64,000 bases of DNA from Microbacterium thalli (GTDB lineage Bacteria; Actinomycetota; Actinomycetes; Actinomycetales; Microbacteriaceae): the NCBI RefSeq assembly GCF_028737325.1, contig NZ_JAQZCH010000001.1:850732-914731 (forward strand), read 5' to 3'. Shown here one piece after another: positions 17,306-26,338 of this stretch. The position numbers and the translations under genes were made by a program. Position 1 is the stretch's first letter; every line of letters starts with the position of its first letter. Under the pieces are notes generated by a model, which did not search any database, had not been told where the DNA came from, and saw only the letters and a program-made list of their open reading frames with translations.

Positions 17306-18231
17306 GCCGCATCGCCGAGAGCCTGTTCTGGATCGGGCGGTACATCGAGCGCAGCGACGGCACCGCCCGCATCCTCGACGTCCACCTGCAGCTGCTGCTG
17401 GAGGATCCGTGGATCGACGAGGACACCGCGTGCCGCTCGCTCCTGTCGGTCATGGGCTCGCCTCCGCCCGAGGGGCGGAGCGCCGTGACGCGCCAGGACG
17501 TGCTGACGCGGCTCGCCGTCGACCGCACGAACCCGTCGAGCATCGCCTACTCGCTGCAGTCGGCCCGCGAGAACGCCCGGCGGGCGCGCGAGATCGTCTC
17601 GACCGAGCTGTGGGAGACCCTCAACACCACCTACTCCCGGATGCCGCGGCGGTTGAACGCCGAGAAGGTGCACGAGTTCTTCCACTGGGTGCGCGAGCGC
17701 GCGGCGCTCGCCGTCGGGGTGACCGACTCGTCGACCAGCCGCGACGAGGCGTGGCAGTTCTTCACGCTCGGGCGTTCCATCGAGCGCACCGACATGACCG
17801 CACGCCTGCTCGCGACGCGCTCGCTGACGGAGGAGTCGGGCCCGTCGTGGACGACCATCCTCCGCTCGTGCGGCGCCTACGAGGCGTACCTGCGCACCTA
17901 CCGCGGCATGCCGAGCGCCCACAACGCCGCCGAGTTCCTCCTGCTCGACCGGCTCTTCCCGCGCTCGATCATCCACTCGATCCAGCGCGCCGAGGAGTGC
18001 ATGAGCGCGATCGACCCCGTCGCCGACCGCGTGGGGCACTCCAACGCGGTGCTGCGCGCACTCGGCCGCATCCGCAACGACCTCGAGTACCGGCCGCTCG
18101 GTGAGATCCTGTCGGAGCTGCCGGAGCACATGGACAACGTGCAGAAGGTCACGCGCGAGGCGTCCGAGGCGATCCGCAGCCGCTTCTTCCCCACGGCGGC
18201 GGAACCGAACTGGATCGGAGAGACCTCGTGA
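17299..18231 (+). CDS. alpha-E domain protein
   Basis: A 310-aa all-alpha protein of the alpha-E family (formerly DUF403), always found with circularly permuted ATP-grasp proteins. It opens with LSRIAESLFWIGRYIERSDG, the family hallmark, and repeats GRSIERTDMTARLL in the middle. It starts with GTG inside the previous gene's last codons and ends in a 4-nt overlap with the transglutaminase-like gene, so the three are made together and presumably form one peptide-modifying system. Biochemical role unknown. Confidence 0.85.
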   Translation: MLSRIAESLFWIGRYIERSDGTARILDVHLQLLLEDPWIDEDTACRSLLSVMGSPPPEGRSAVTRQDVLTRLAVDRTNPSSIAYSLQSARENARRAREIVSTELWETLNTTYSRMPRRLNAEKVHEFFHWVRERAALAVGVTDSSTSRDEAWQFFTLGRSIERTDMTARLLATRSLTEESGPSWTTILRSCGAYEAYLRTYRGMPSAHNAAEFLLLDRLFPRSIIHSIQRAEECMSAIDPVADRVGHSNAVLRALGRIRNDLEYRPLGEILSELPEHMDNVQKVTREASEAIRSRFFPTAAEPNWIGETS

Positions 18232-19073
18232 AGCGTCTGCGCATCGAGCACGCGACCGGATTCACCTATCCCGGCGACGTCGCCGCGTCGTACAACGAGG
18301 CACGGATGCTCCCGAGCTCGACCGACAGTCAGTTCGTGCTCAGCTCGCAGCTCGACATCGACCCGACGACGGCCGTCAACCACTACATCGACTACTTCGG
18401 CACGCGTGTCGCCGCTTTCGATGTGCTCGCCGCGCACCGGTCGCTGTCGATCACGGCGAGGTCGCTCGTCGAGGTGCGCCCGCGCCCGATCGAGCATCGG
18501 TCGTTCTCGTGGGACGAGCTGTCGGCCGAGTCCGAACGCTCCATCCACACCGTCGAGCAGCTCGGTCAGACCCCGCGCACCGCACCGCACCCCGAGGTCG
18601 CCCAGCTCGCTCGCGAGATCGCCGACGGGCACGACGCGCCCGGCCCGGCGGCACACGCCATCGCCATCGCGATCGGTGACGCGGTCGAGTACATGCCCGG
18701 TGTGACCGGGGTGCACTCGACGGCGGCCGAAGCGTGGCCTGCGCGGCAGGGCGTGTGCCAGGACATCGCGCACATCACCCTCGGTGCCCTGCGGAGCGTC
18801 GGCATCCCGGCCCGGTACGTGTCGGGCTACCTGCATCCGGATCCCGAGGCAGCCGTCGGCGTGCCGGTGACGGGGGAGTCGCACGCCTGGATCGAGTGGT
18901 TCGCCGGCGACTGGCAGGGCTTCGACCCCACGAACAACATCGAGATCAGCGACCGCCACGTGCTCGTGGGGCGTGGTCGCGACTACAACGACGTGCCCCC
19001 GCTGCGCGGCGTCTTCGCCGGGCCGTACAAGAGCGCGCTGCACGTCGCCGTCACGATCACGCGCGAGGCGTAG
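18228..19073 (+). CDS. transglutaminase-like cysteine peptidase
   Basis: 281 aa. The N-terminal beta domain (about 1-80, KRLRIEHATGFTYPGDV) precedes a transglutaminase core with catalytic Cys at about 177 (GVCQDIAH), His at about 219 (GESHAWIEW) and Asp at about 233 (GFDPTNN). The triad is intact. It belongs to the group co-occurring with ATP-grasp and alpha-E proteins, which is proposed to act as a peptidase or amidase. A strong bidirectional hairpin follows. Confidence 0.87.
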   Translation: MKRLRIEHATGFTYPGDVAASYNEARMLPSSTDSQFVLSSQLDIDPTTAVNHYIDYFGTRVAAFDVLAAHRSLSITARSLVEVRPRPIEHRSFSWDELSAESERSIHTVEQLGQTPRTAPHPEVAQLAREIADGHDAPGPAAHAIAIAIGDAVEYMPGVTGVHSTAAEAWPARQGVCQDIAHITLGALRSVGIPARYVSGYLHPDPEAAVGVPVTGESHAWIEWFAGDWQGFDPTNNIEISDRHVLVGRGRDYNDVPPLRGVFAGPYKSALHVAVTITREA

Positions 19074-19085
19074 CGCTGCGCCCAT

Positions 19086-19126
19086 GCGACAACGGCCGGT
19101 CCCCTGAGGGAACCGGCCGTTGTCGC
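19086..19126. terminator. strong bidirectional terminator
   Basis: A perfect 15-bp stem (19086-19100 with 19112-19126) is extended by an inner CCC/GGG pair around a TGA loop. It lies between the convergent transglutaminase operon and the small acidic gene and can serve both strands. Confidence 0.8.
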
Positions 19127-19134
19127 GGCGCCTC

Positions 19135-19356
19135 TCAGGCGGGCGGGTCACCCGGGTCGAGGGTCTTCAGCATGTCCTCTTCGGCGGCGTTGTCGGCGGT
19201 GAGCTGATCCTCGGTCGTCGGGTCGCCGCCCGTCGGGGCGTCGTCGGTGATCGACTGCTCGGCGCTGGTGTCGTCGTCGTGCCGGTCGCCCGTGGGCTCG
19301 TCGGACGGGATCGCGGTGTCGCCGGCGTCGCCGGTCGGGGTGTCGTGGCTGCTCAT
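19135..19356 (-). CDS. small acidic hypothetical protein
   Basis: 73 aa, strongly acidic and rich in Asp, Thr and Gly (DTPTGDAGDT, DDDTSAEQ), low complexity and probably disordered; no domain recognised. The ATG at 19356 is preferred over longer starts because a TAACGT -10-like hexamer (19364-19369, minus strand) ends 7 nt before it. It lies downstream of rhaB but has its own apparent promoter. Confidence 0.55.
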   Translation of the reverse strand: MSSHDTPTGDAGDTAIPSDEPTGDRHDDDTSAEQSITDDAPTGGDPTTEDQLTADNAAEEDMLKTLDPGDPPA

Positions 19357-19363
19357 GGCCGCG

Positions 19364-19369
19364 ACGTTA
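19364..19369 (-). promoter_or_regulatory. leaderless-type -10 element (TAACGT)
   Basis: Reads TAACGT on the minus strand and ends 7 nt before the ATG at 19356; no Shine-Dalgarno is present. Confidence 0.4.
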
Positions 19370-19432
19370 CGCCCGCCCGCGCCGGGCGCCGCACCCCTTG
19401 ACACCGCATCGGCGGGGGGAAGGCGGGCCCGA

Positions 19433-20851
19433 TCAGGCGCGGGGCTCGTAGCGACGGGGTTCGTGGGTGCGGGCGACGAGGTCGCGCAGCGCCTCGAGCG
19501 AACCCGACACGAAACCCGCCGCGCGGGCCTGGACGAGCACGTTGCCCAACGCCGTCGCCTCGACCGGCCCCGCGAGTACGGGCATCCCGGCGCGGTCCGC
19601 GGTCCGCTGGCAGAGCAGCTCGTTCAGGGCGCCGCCGCCGACGATGTGGATCGTGCGGACGTCGACGCGGCCCAGGCGCGCCGCATCGGCGACGGCATCG
19701 GCGAACGCCTGGGCGAGCGACTCGACGATGGAGCGGGTGTACTCCGCGCGGGTGCGCGGCGACGCGACGTCGTGCTCGGCGAACCACGCGTCGATGCGCG
19801 GGGTCATGTCGCCCGGGGCCAGGAACCGCGGGTCGTTGACGTCGAACACGACGCCCTCGGCCTCGCGGGCGGCATCGAGCAGCGTCGGCAGGTCGATGCG
19901 ATGCCCCTCGCGGCGCTCCCACTGTCGCACCGCCTCGCTCAGCACCCACAGGCCCATGACGTTACGCAGCAGCCGCACACGCCCGTCGACGCCGCCTTCG
20001 TTCGTGAAGTTCGCCTCGAGGGCGGCACGGGTGAGCACGAGGTGATCGACCTCGACCCCGACGAGTCCCCACGTTCCGCACGAGATGTAGGCCGCGGCAT
20101 CCGCGTGCATCGGCACTGCGACGACCGCCGAGGCGGTGTCGTGCGAGCCGACCGCCGTCACCGGCGTGCCCGCCGCAGCGCCGATCGAGGCGGCGACGTC
20201 ATCGCGCAGCGGTGCCAGCGTCTCGCCCGGGGCGATGAGGGGAGCGAGGATGCCGCGGGGGATGCCGAGCGCCGAGACGAGGCCGTCGTCCCACGCCGCC
20301 TGCAGCACGCGGAGCAGTCCCGTCGTCGAGGCGTTGGTCTGCTCGGCCCGCGCCGCGCCGGTCAGCCAGTAGCCGATGAGGTCGGGCACGAGCAGCGCGG
20401 TGTCGGCGAAGGCGAGCGTCGCGGCGTCCTCGGCGGCCAACTGGTACAGCGAGTTGAACGGCAGGAACTGCAGCCCGTTGCGCTCGAAGAGCTCCGCGTG
20501 CGGGAAGCGCGCGTGCACGCTCGCCACCCCCCGGGCCGTGCGCTCGTCGCGGTAGTGGAAGGGCTCGCCGAGCAGGCGTCCGCCGCGCAGCAGCCCGTAG
20601 TCGACGGCCCACGAGTCGACGCCGATCGACGCGATGCCGGGGGTCGACCGGAACGCTTCGCGCAGGCCATCGAGCACGGCGCCGTACATCCCCACGAGGT
20701 TCCAGTGCAGGCCGTCGCCGGCGAAGACGGGCTCGTTGGCGAACCGCGCGACCGTCGTCGTCTCGAGCCGGTCGGGCCCGACCCGCCCCACGATCACCCG
20801 CCCGCTCGTGGCCCCGAGGTCGACCGCCGCGACCGCCCCCGAGCGGGTCAT
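19433..20851 (-). CDS. rhaB: L-rhamnulokinase
   Basis: A 472-aa FGGY-family sugar kinase phosphorylating L-rhamnulose to rhamnulose-1-phosphate. The N-terminal ATP motif VDLGATSGRV, the SIGVDSWAVDYGLL segment typical of rhamnulokinases, VGSHDTASAV, SCGTWGLVGVE and the C-terminal IVGGGALNELLCQ adenosine motif are all present. The ATG at 20851 is chosen because AGAGGG lies 9 nt upstream; an ATG three codons earlier has no room for it. Last gene of the rhamnose operon. Confidence 0.9.
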   Translation of the reverse strand: MTRSGAVAAVDLGATSGRVIVGRVGPDRLETTTVARFANEPVFAGDGLHWNLVGMYGAVLDGLREAFRSTPGIASIGVDSWAVDYGLLRGGRLLGEPFHYRDERTARGVASVHARFPHAELFERNGLQFLPFNSLYQLAAEDAATLAFADTALLVPDLIGYWLTGAARAEQTNASTTGLLRVLQAAWDDGLVSALGIPRGILAPLIAPGETLAPLRDDVAASIGAAAGTPVTAVGSHDTASAVVAVPMHADAAAYISCGTWGLVGVEVDHLVLTRAALEANFTNEGGVDGRVRLLRNVMGLWVLSEAVRQWERREGHRIDLPTLLDAAREAEGVVFDVNDPRFLAPGDMTPRIDAWFAEHDVASPRTRAEYTRSIVESLAQAFADAVADAARLGRVDVRTIHIVGGGALNELLCQRTADRAGMPVLAGPVEATALGNVLVQARAAGFVSGSLEALRDLVARTHEPRRYEPRA

Positions 20852-20866
20852 GCGCGGCATCCCTCT

Positions 20867-20948
20867 GCCGAATGCACGGCCGCGTGCCGAGTGCGCGGGA
20901 TCTCGACGCGTGGATGGGGTGCACTCGGCGCGAAGCCGCGCACTCGGC
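20867..20948. repeat. REP-like palindromic element between rhaEW and rhaB
   Basis: The 9-mer GCCGA(G/A)TGC occurs twice forward (20867-20875, 20886-20894) and twice inverted as GCACTCGGC (20921-20929, 20940-20948). The outer pair extends to a perfect 14-bp inverted repeat (20884-20897 with 20937-20950). It fills the only sizeable gap in the operon and may stabilise or attenuate the message. Confidence 0.6.
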
Positions 20949-20954
20949 ACCCGG

Positions 20955-22991
20955 TCATCGGAGGAAGGCGGCGGCGACGCCGGAGTCGACCGGGATGTGC
21001 AGGCCGGTCGTGCGCGAGAGCTCGGGGCCGGTGAGCACGTAGACCGCGTCGGCGACGTTCTCGGGCACGACCTCGCGCTTGAGGATCGTGCGGTTGGCGT
21101 AGAACTGGCCGAGGTCCTCTTCCTTGACGCCGTAGGTCGCGGCGCGATTGGCGCCCCAGCCGGCGGCGAAGATGCCCGAACCGCGGACGACGCCGTCAGG
21201 GTTGATGCCGTTGACCCGCACGCCGTGCTCGCCGAGCTCGACCGCGAGCAGTCGCACCTGGTGGGCCTGGTCGGCCTTCGTCGCCGAGTACGCGATGTTG
21301 TTCGGGCCGGCGAAGACGGAGTTCTTCGACGAGATGTAGATGACGTCGCCGCCCATTCGCTGTTCGATGAGCGCCTTCGCGGCGGCCTTGGAGACGAGGA
21401 ACGAGCCCTTGGCCATGACGTCGTGCTGCAGGTCCCAGTCCTTCTCGGTGGTCTCGAGCAGCGGCTTCGACAGTGAGAGCCCGGCGTTGTTGACCACGAG
21501 GTCGATGCCGCCGAACGCGAGCAGGGTCGCGTCGATCGCGGCCTGCACGCCGTCCGCGTCGGCGACGTTGGCTGCGACGCCGATCGCGACATCCGTGCCG
21601 CCCAGCTCGGCGGCTGCGGCCTGCGCTTTCTCGAGGTCGAGGTCGGCGACGACGACGCACGCGCCCTCGGCGGCGAGCCGGGTGGCGATGGCCTTGCCGA
21701 TGCCGGATGCCGCGCCCGTGACGAACGCGATGCGTCCTTGGTGGGTCTTGGGCTTCGGCATGCGCTGCAGCTTGGCCTCTTCGAGCGCCCAGTACTCGAT
21801 GCGGAACTTCTCGGCGTCCGAGATCGGCGCGTAGGACGAGAGGGCCTCGGCACCGCGCATGACGTTGATCGCGTTGACGTAGAACTCACCCGCCACGCGG
21901 GCGGTCTGCTTGTTCGCGCCGTACGAGAACATGCCCACACCCGGCACCAGCACGATGAGCGGGTCGGCACCGCGGATCGCGGGCGAGTCCGCGTCGGCGT
22001 GGGCGTCGTAGTAGGCCTGGTAGTCGGCGCGGTACGCCGCGTGCAGTTCGTGCAGCCGCGCGATCTGGTCCTCGACGGATGCCGTCGCCGGGACGTCGAG
22101 GATGAGCGGCTTGACCTTCGTGCGCAGGAAGTGGTCGGGGCAGCTCGTGCCGAGTTCGGCCAGAGCGGGGGCCTTCTCGGATGCCAGGAAGTCGAGCACG
22201 ACGTCCGCGTCGGTGTAGTGGCCGACCATCGGCTTGTCGGTCGAGGCGATGCCGCGGATCGTCGGGGCCAGGGCCGCGGCGCGGGCGCGACGCTCCGCCT
22301 CAGGCAGCGCCACGAACCCGGGACGCTCGCCGCCGAACGGGTCGGCCGTGCCGTGCTCGTCGATGTAGGCCTGCGCGGTCTCGATGATCCAGAGGCTGTT
22401 GGCCTCTGCTTCCTCCGAGGTGTCGCCCCACGCCGTGATGCCGTGCCCGCCGAGGATGCAGCCGATCGCCTCAGGGTTCTTCGCCTTGATCTCGGCGATG
22501 TCGAGCCCCAGCTGGAAGCCCGGGCGCCGCCACGGCACCCACACGACCTTCGCGCCGAAGATGGCCGCCGTCAGCTGCTCGCCGTCGGCGGCGGTCGCGA
22601 TCGCGATGCCGGCGTCGGGGTGCAGGTGGTCGACGTGCGCGGCATCCACCAGGCCGTGCATCGCGGTGTCGATCGAGGGAGCGGCGCCACCCTTGCCGTG
22701 CAGGCAGTAATCGAACGCGGCGACCACCTCGTCCTCGCGCTCGACCCCGGGGTACACGTTCACCAGGGCGCGCATCCGGTCGAGGCGGAGCACGGCCAGG
22801 CCCTGCTCGGTGAGCGTGCCGAGGTCGCCGCCCGAGCCCTTGACCCACAACAGCTCGACGGGCTCACCGGTGACGGGGTCGGTGTCGGTGCCCTTGGCAG
22901 AGGTGTTGCCTCCGGCGTAGTTGGTGTTCCGCGGGTCGGAGCCCAGGCGATTGCTGCGCGCGATGAGGTCGGCGGCTGCGGGGGAGGTCAT
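20955..22991 (-). CDS. rhaEW: rhamnulose-1-phosphate aldolase / L-lactaldehyde dehydrogenase fusion
   Basis: 678 aa, two domains. Residues about 1-400 form a class II aldolase that cleaves rhamnulose-1-phosphate to DHAP and L-lactaldehyde (VDHLHPDAGIAIAT metal-binding His pair, GGHGITAWGDT). From about 420 a short-chain dehydrogenase follows, with VTGAASGIG NAD motif, NNAGLS and YSATK active site near 566, oxidising lactaldehyde to lactate. This is the RhaEW (YuxG-type) arrangement. AAGGAA precedes the ATG. It lies 25 bp after the esterase gene in the same operon. Confidence 0.92.
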   Translation of the reverse strand: MTSPAAADLIARSNRLGSDPRNTNYAGGNTSAKGTDTDPVTGEPVELLWVKGSGGDLGTLTEQGLAVLRLDRMRALVNVYPGVEREDEVVAAFDYCLHGKGGAAPSIDTAMHGLVDAAHVDHLHPDAGIAIATAADGEQLTAAIFGAKVVWVPWRRPGFQLGLDIAEIKAKNPEAIGCILGGHGITAWGDTSEEAEANSLWIIETAQAYIDEHGTADPFGGERPGFVALPEAERRARAAALAPTIRGIASTDKPMVGHYTDADVVLDFLASEKAPALAELGTSCPDHFLRTKVKPLILDVPATASVEDQIARLHELHAAYRADYQAYYDAHADADSPAIRGADPLIVLVPGVGMFSYGANKQTARVAGEFYVNAINVMRGAEALSSYAPISDAEKFRIEYWALEEAKLQRMPKPKTHQGRIAFVTGAASGIGKAIATRLAAEGACVVVADLDLEKAQAAAAELGGTDVAIGVAANVADADGVQAAIDATLLAFGGIDLVVNNAGLSLSKPLLETTEKDWDLQHDVMAKGSFLVSKAAAKALIEQRMGGDVIYISSKNSVFAGPNNIAYSATKADQAHQVRLLAVELGEHGVRVNGINPDGVVRGSGIFAAGWGANRAATYGVKEEDLGQFYANRTILKREVVPENVADAVYVLTGPELSRTTGLHIPVDSGVAAAFLR

Positions 22992-23016
22992 GGCGTTCCT
23001 TCGGGACGGGGACGGG

Positions 23017-23862
23017 TCAGGATGCGGACAGCTCGGCGAGGCGCCGAGCGATGCGGTCGATCGAGGCGGCGGCTGCCGACAGCTCGGGGCGGTTGAGGTG
23101 GCCGTGGTCGGTTCCGGGCTCGACGACGAGGTCGACCGAGCGCCTCGCCGTGCGCAGCGTGGCGGCGAAGACCTCCGCCGAGACGCTGAGCTCGTCGATC
23201 TCGCTCGTCACGATGAACGTCGGCGGGAACGCGGCGAGCTCGTCGACGCTCGCGAGGCCGGGCACGGCGGCGACCGGCGCGCCGACGACCGGACGGCCGA
23301 GGTAGTTCTCGTACATCGCGCGGACGACATCGGGCCCGAACCGGTCGAACTCCGGGTGGGCGTCGAGCGCGGCCCGCAGGCTCAAGCCCGGGGCCGGCTG
23401 CACCGCGAGCAGCGTGGGGTAGGCGAGCACGACGAGCGCGGGGGCGGGGTCGCCGGAGCCCAGCAGTCGCAGCGTCGCGCCCGCGGCGAGGTTCGCCCCG
23501 GCACTCGCGCCGCCGATCGCCAGGCGCGACACCCCGAGCCGCTCGGCGTTCTCACCGGCCCAGCGCCAGGCGCGCAGGACGTCGTCGGATGCCGCGGGGA
23601 ACCGGTGCTCGCTGCGGTCGGGGCCCGCGTCGTCGGCGCCGTCCCACCCCGCGGGGATCGGGGCGAGGCGGTAGTCGACCGAGACGACGGTGGTGCCCCG
23701 GGCGGCGAGACCGCGGGCGACGGCATCCGCTTCGGGCATGTCGAGGTCGCCGTACGCGAACCCGCCGCCGTGCATCCAGACGAGCCCGGTGCCGGTCGGT
23801 CCGGTGCCGGGGTAGACGCGCACGAGTCCCTCCGCGGCGCTGTACGGGGTTGTCTCGCTCAT
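23017..23862 (-). CDS. HSL-family alpha/beta hydrolase (carboxylesterase)
   Basis: 281 aa, cytoplasmic. It has the HGGG oxyanion motif (VWMHGGGFAYGDL), nucleophile elbow GGASAGANLA, catalytic Asp near SEIDELS and His in GTDHGHLNRPE. It starts by ATGA overlap with the MFS gene and sits inside the rhamnose operon. Since rhamnogalacturonan I is often O-acetylated, a deacetylase acting on imported acetylated saccharides is plausible, but this is inference. Confidence 0.85.
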   Translation of the reverse strand: MSETTPYSAAEGLVRVYPGTGPTGTGLVWMHGGGFAYGDLDMPEADAVARGLAARGTTVVSVDYRLAPIPAGWDGADDAGPDRSEHRFPAASDDVLRAWRWAGENAERLGVSRLAIGGASAGANLAAGATLRLLGSGDPAPALVVLAYPTLLAVQPAPGLSLRAALDAHPEFDRFGPDVVRAMYENYLGRPVVGAPVAAVPGLASVDELAAFPPTFIVTSEIDELSVSAEVFAATLRTARRSVDLVVEPGTDHGHLNRPELSAAAASIDRIARRLAELSAS

Positions 23863-25175
23863 CGCTGCGCCCCGACCTCGGCTGCGGTCGGGACGTGCCG
23901 GCCGTAGCGCTCGAGCTCGATGTCCTCGAGCGACTTGCCTTCGGTCTTCGGCGCCCAGATCGTGCCGATCAGCAGCGCTGCGACGAGCAGGCCGAGGATG
24001 ATCACCCCGAGCCCGGCCAGGCCGAGCCCCGAGAGGAGCACGGGGAAGACCAGACTCAGCAGTCCGACCATGACCCGCGCGAGCATGAAGAGCACGCCCT
24101 GTGCGCTCGCGCGGTAACGGGTCGCGAACAGCTCCGCGGTCCAGAGGCCGTAGAAGGCCTGGGCGCCGACGCCGGCCGAGATGCCCCAGGCGACCGCGAA
24201 GAAGAGCAGCGAGAAGAGGCCCGGAGGTGCATAGATCAGCACGGCCCACGCGACGACGCCGAGCGCCGCGCCGCCGAGGTAGAGCCACTTCCGCCGGACG
24301 CGGTCGCCGTAACGCATGAACCCGAAGAAGGTCGCGGCGGCGGTCAGGCTCCAGACGAGCACCTGCAGCAGGTTCTGCTGCACCGGATCGTGCAGGCCGG
24401 CGGCGTCGTAGACGCGCGGCTGGAAGATGCCGGCCTGACCGGCGACGGTGTTCCACAGGCCGTAGACGCCGATGAGGAAGGCGAGCGCGCCCCAGTTCTT
24501 CGGCTCCTTGAGAAGGCCCACGATCCCCGAGAAGAACGAGGGACGCTCTCCCGCCGCGATCGCGGTCTCGCGTTCGCTCTTCCAGCGCCGCGATTCGGGC
24601 AGGCCACGCCGAACCCACCAGGTGACGGCGGCGATGACGAACAGGTGGAAGAAGATCAGACGCGAGCCGAGCAGGCCCAGCGGGCCGACGATGACCGCGA
24701 GCAGGAACCCGACCGCGGGGCCGATGGACCAGGCGAGCTGCGCCGTGCCCACGTGCGCGGCGCGGTGCTCGCTCGGCGCCTCTTCGGCGATGTAGGTCCA
24801 CGAGGCCGGAACGCCCGCACCGACCGCGATGCCCATGAGGATGACCCCGACGAGCAGGACGGCGAGATTCGGGGCGAACGTGACCGCCAGCGCACCGATC
24901 ATGAAGACGATCAGGTCGTAGGTGTAGATGAACTTCCGGCCCAGGCGGTCGCACAGCGGTCCGCCGATCGCCGCGCCGATCGCGGCGCCGAAGGCGTTGG
25001 CCGACAGGGCGGCGACGATGCCGACGACGCCGTCGTCGAAGCCGAAGGCCTCTTGCCAGAGCGTCAGACTCGTGGCGAGCGCGATGATCGCACCGGCCTC
25101 GATGTAGTTCGACATGGCGACCGCGATAGTCGCCTTCCACGCGCTCAGCGGGCGACGGGTGCGGGTCGTGCTCAT
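23859..25175 (-). CDS. MFS sugar-porter transporter (probable L-rhamnose uptake)
   Basis: 438 aa with twelve predicted hydrophobic segments. Sugar-porter signatures are GGPLCDRLGRKFIYTYDL after helix 2, GLPESRRWKSE at the end of the first half and WTAELFATRYRASAQG in the second half. It overlaps the isomerase and esterase genes by 4 nt on either side, so rhamnose (or a rhamnose-containing disaccharide) is the likely cargo. No RhaT or rhamnose ABC genes are present here. Confidence 0.85.
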   Translation of the reverse strand: MSTTRTRRPLSAWKATIAVAMSNYIEAGAIIALATSLTLWQEAFGFDDGVVGIVAALSANAFGAAIGAAIGGPLCDRLGRKFIYTYDLIVFMIGALAVTFAPNLAVLLVGVILMGIAVGAGVPASWTYIAEEAPSEHRAAHVGTAQLAWSIGPAVGFLLAVIVGPLGLLGSRLIFFHLFVIAAVTWWVRRGLPESRRWKSERETAIAAGERPSFFSGIVGLLKEPKNWGALAFLIGVYGLWNTVAGQAGIFQPRVYDAAGLHDPVQQNLLQVLVWSLTAAATFFGFMRYGDRVRRKWLYLGGAALGVVAWAVLIYAPPGLFSLLFFAVAWGISAGVGAQAFYGLWTAELFATRYRASAQGVLFMLARVMVGLLSLVFPVLLSGLGLAGLGVIILGLLVAALLIGTIWAPKTEGKSLEDIELERYGRHVPTAAEVGAQR

Positions 25176-26338
25176 GCGCCCCACCCGGCCTGCGTGCCGC
25201 CGACCCGGTCGGCCTCGATCTTCTCCTGATACCCGGATGCCGCATACGCGGCCATCGGGTCGGCGGGAAGCCCTCGCGACTCGCGCCACTCGGCGAGGGC
25301 GGGACGCACGTCGGTGTAGAACGCGTCCATGAACACCGCCTGCGCGCCGAGGACGTCGTTCGCGCGCTGGGCGGCGGCGAGGGCGTCGCGGTCGAGGAGG
25401 AGTGCCCGGGCCGTCATCTCCTGGACGTTGAGCACCGAGCGGATCTGCCCGGGGATCTTCGCCTCGATGTTGTGGCACTGGTCGAGCATGAACACGACGT
25501 CGGGGTTGTCGAAGCCGCCGCCGCGCAGCACCTCGACGAGAATGCGGAACAGCTGGAACGGGTCGGCGGCACCGACGATGAGGTCGTCGTCGGCGTAGAA
25601 GCGCGAGTTGAAGTCGAACGAGCCGAGCTTGCCGAGGCGCAGCAGCTGCATGACGATGAACTCGATGTTGGTACCGGGGGCGTGGTGGCCCGTGTCGAGG
25701 CACACCATCGCGCGCTCGCCGAGGGCGGCGACCTGCACGTAGCTCGTCCCCCAGTCGGGAACGTCGGTGTGGTAGAACGACGGCTCGAAGAACTTGTACT
25801 CGAGCACCAGGCGCTGCTCGCCCGTGAGGCGGGCGTAGATCTGCTGCAGCGAGTCGGCGAGGCGGTCCTGGCGGTCGCGCATGTCGTTCTGACCGGGGTA
25901 GTTCGACCCCTCGGCGAGCCACACCTTGAGGTCGCGCGAGCCGGTGGCATCCATCACGTCGATGCACTCGAGGTGGTGGTCGATGGCCTTGCGGCGAATC
26001 GCGTCGTCCTCGTGGGTCAGCGCGCCGAACTTGTAGTCCTCGTCCTGGAAGGTGTTCGAGTTGATCGTGCCGAGCGCGACGCCCAGGTCTTCGGCGTGGC
26101 GGCGCAGCGCGGCGTAGTCGTCGACCTTGTCCCACGGGATGTGCAGCGCGACCGAGGGGGCGAGGCCCGTCACACGGTTGACCTCGGCCGCATCCGCGAT
26201 CTTCTCGAACGGGTCGCGCGGGGTGCCGGCGGTGGGGAAGACGCGGAAGCGCGTGCCGGAGTTGCCGAACGCCCAGCTGGGCAGCTCGATGCCCTGTCGT
26301 TCGAGCAGGGCGAAATCGTCGGGGGAGAGTGCGGTCAC
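25172..26338 (-). CDS. rhaI: L-rhamnose isomerase
   Basis: 388 aa, the TIM-barrel isomerase converting L-rhamnose to L-rhamnulose (RhaI type, not E. coli RhaA). Conserved pieces are LHIPWDKVDDY, INSNTFQDEDYKFG, KVWLAEGSNYPGQ, EYKFFEPSFYHTDVPDWG with metal-binding Glu/Asp, and DTGHHAPGTNIEF. The start is GTG overlapping the mutarotase stop (GTGA). Confidence 0.92.
   Translation of the reverse strand: MTALSPDDFALLERQGIELPSWAFGNSGTRFRVFPTAGTPRDPFEKIADAAEVNRVTGLAPSVALHIPWDKVDDYAALRRHAEDLGVALGTINSNTFQDEDYKFGALTHEDDAIRRKAIDHHLECIDVMDATGSRDLKVWLAEGSNYPGQNDMRDRQDRLADSLQQIYARLTGEQRLVLEYKFFEPSFYHTDVPDWGTSYVQVAALGERAMVCLDTGHHAPGTNIEFIVMQLLRLGKLGSFDFNSRFYADDDLIVGAADPFQLFRILVEVLRGGGFDNPDVVFMLDQCHNIEAKIPGQIRSVLNVQEMTARALLLDRDALAAAQRANDVLGAQAVFMDAFYTDVRPALAEWRESRGLPADPMAAYAASGYQEKIEADRVGGTQAGWGA

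Noticed and set aside
19398..19403. Perfect TTGACA on the plus strand
   Set aside because: No plus-strand gene lies downstream (rhaB is on the minus strand) and no suitable -10 follows.
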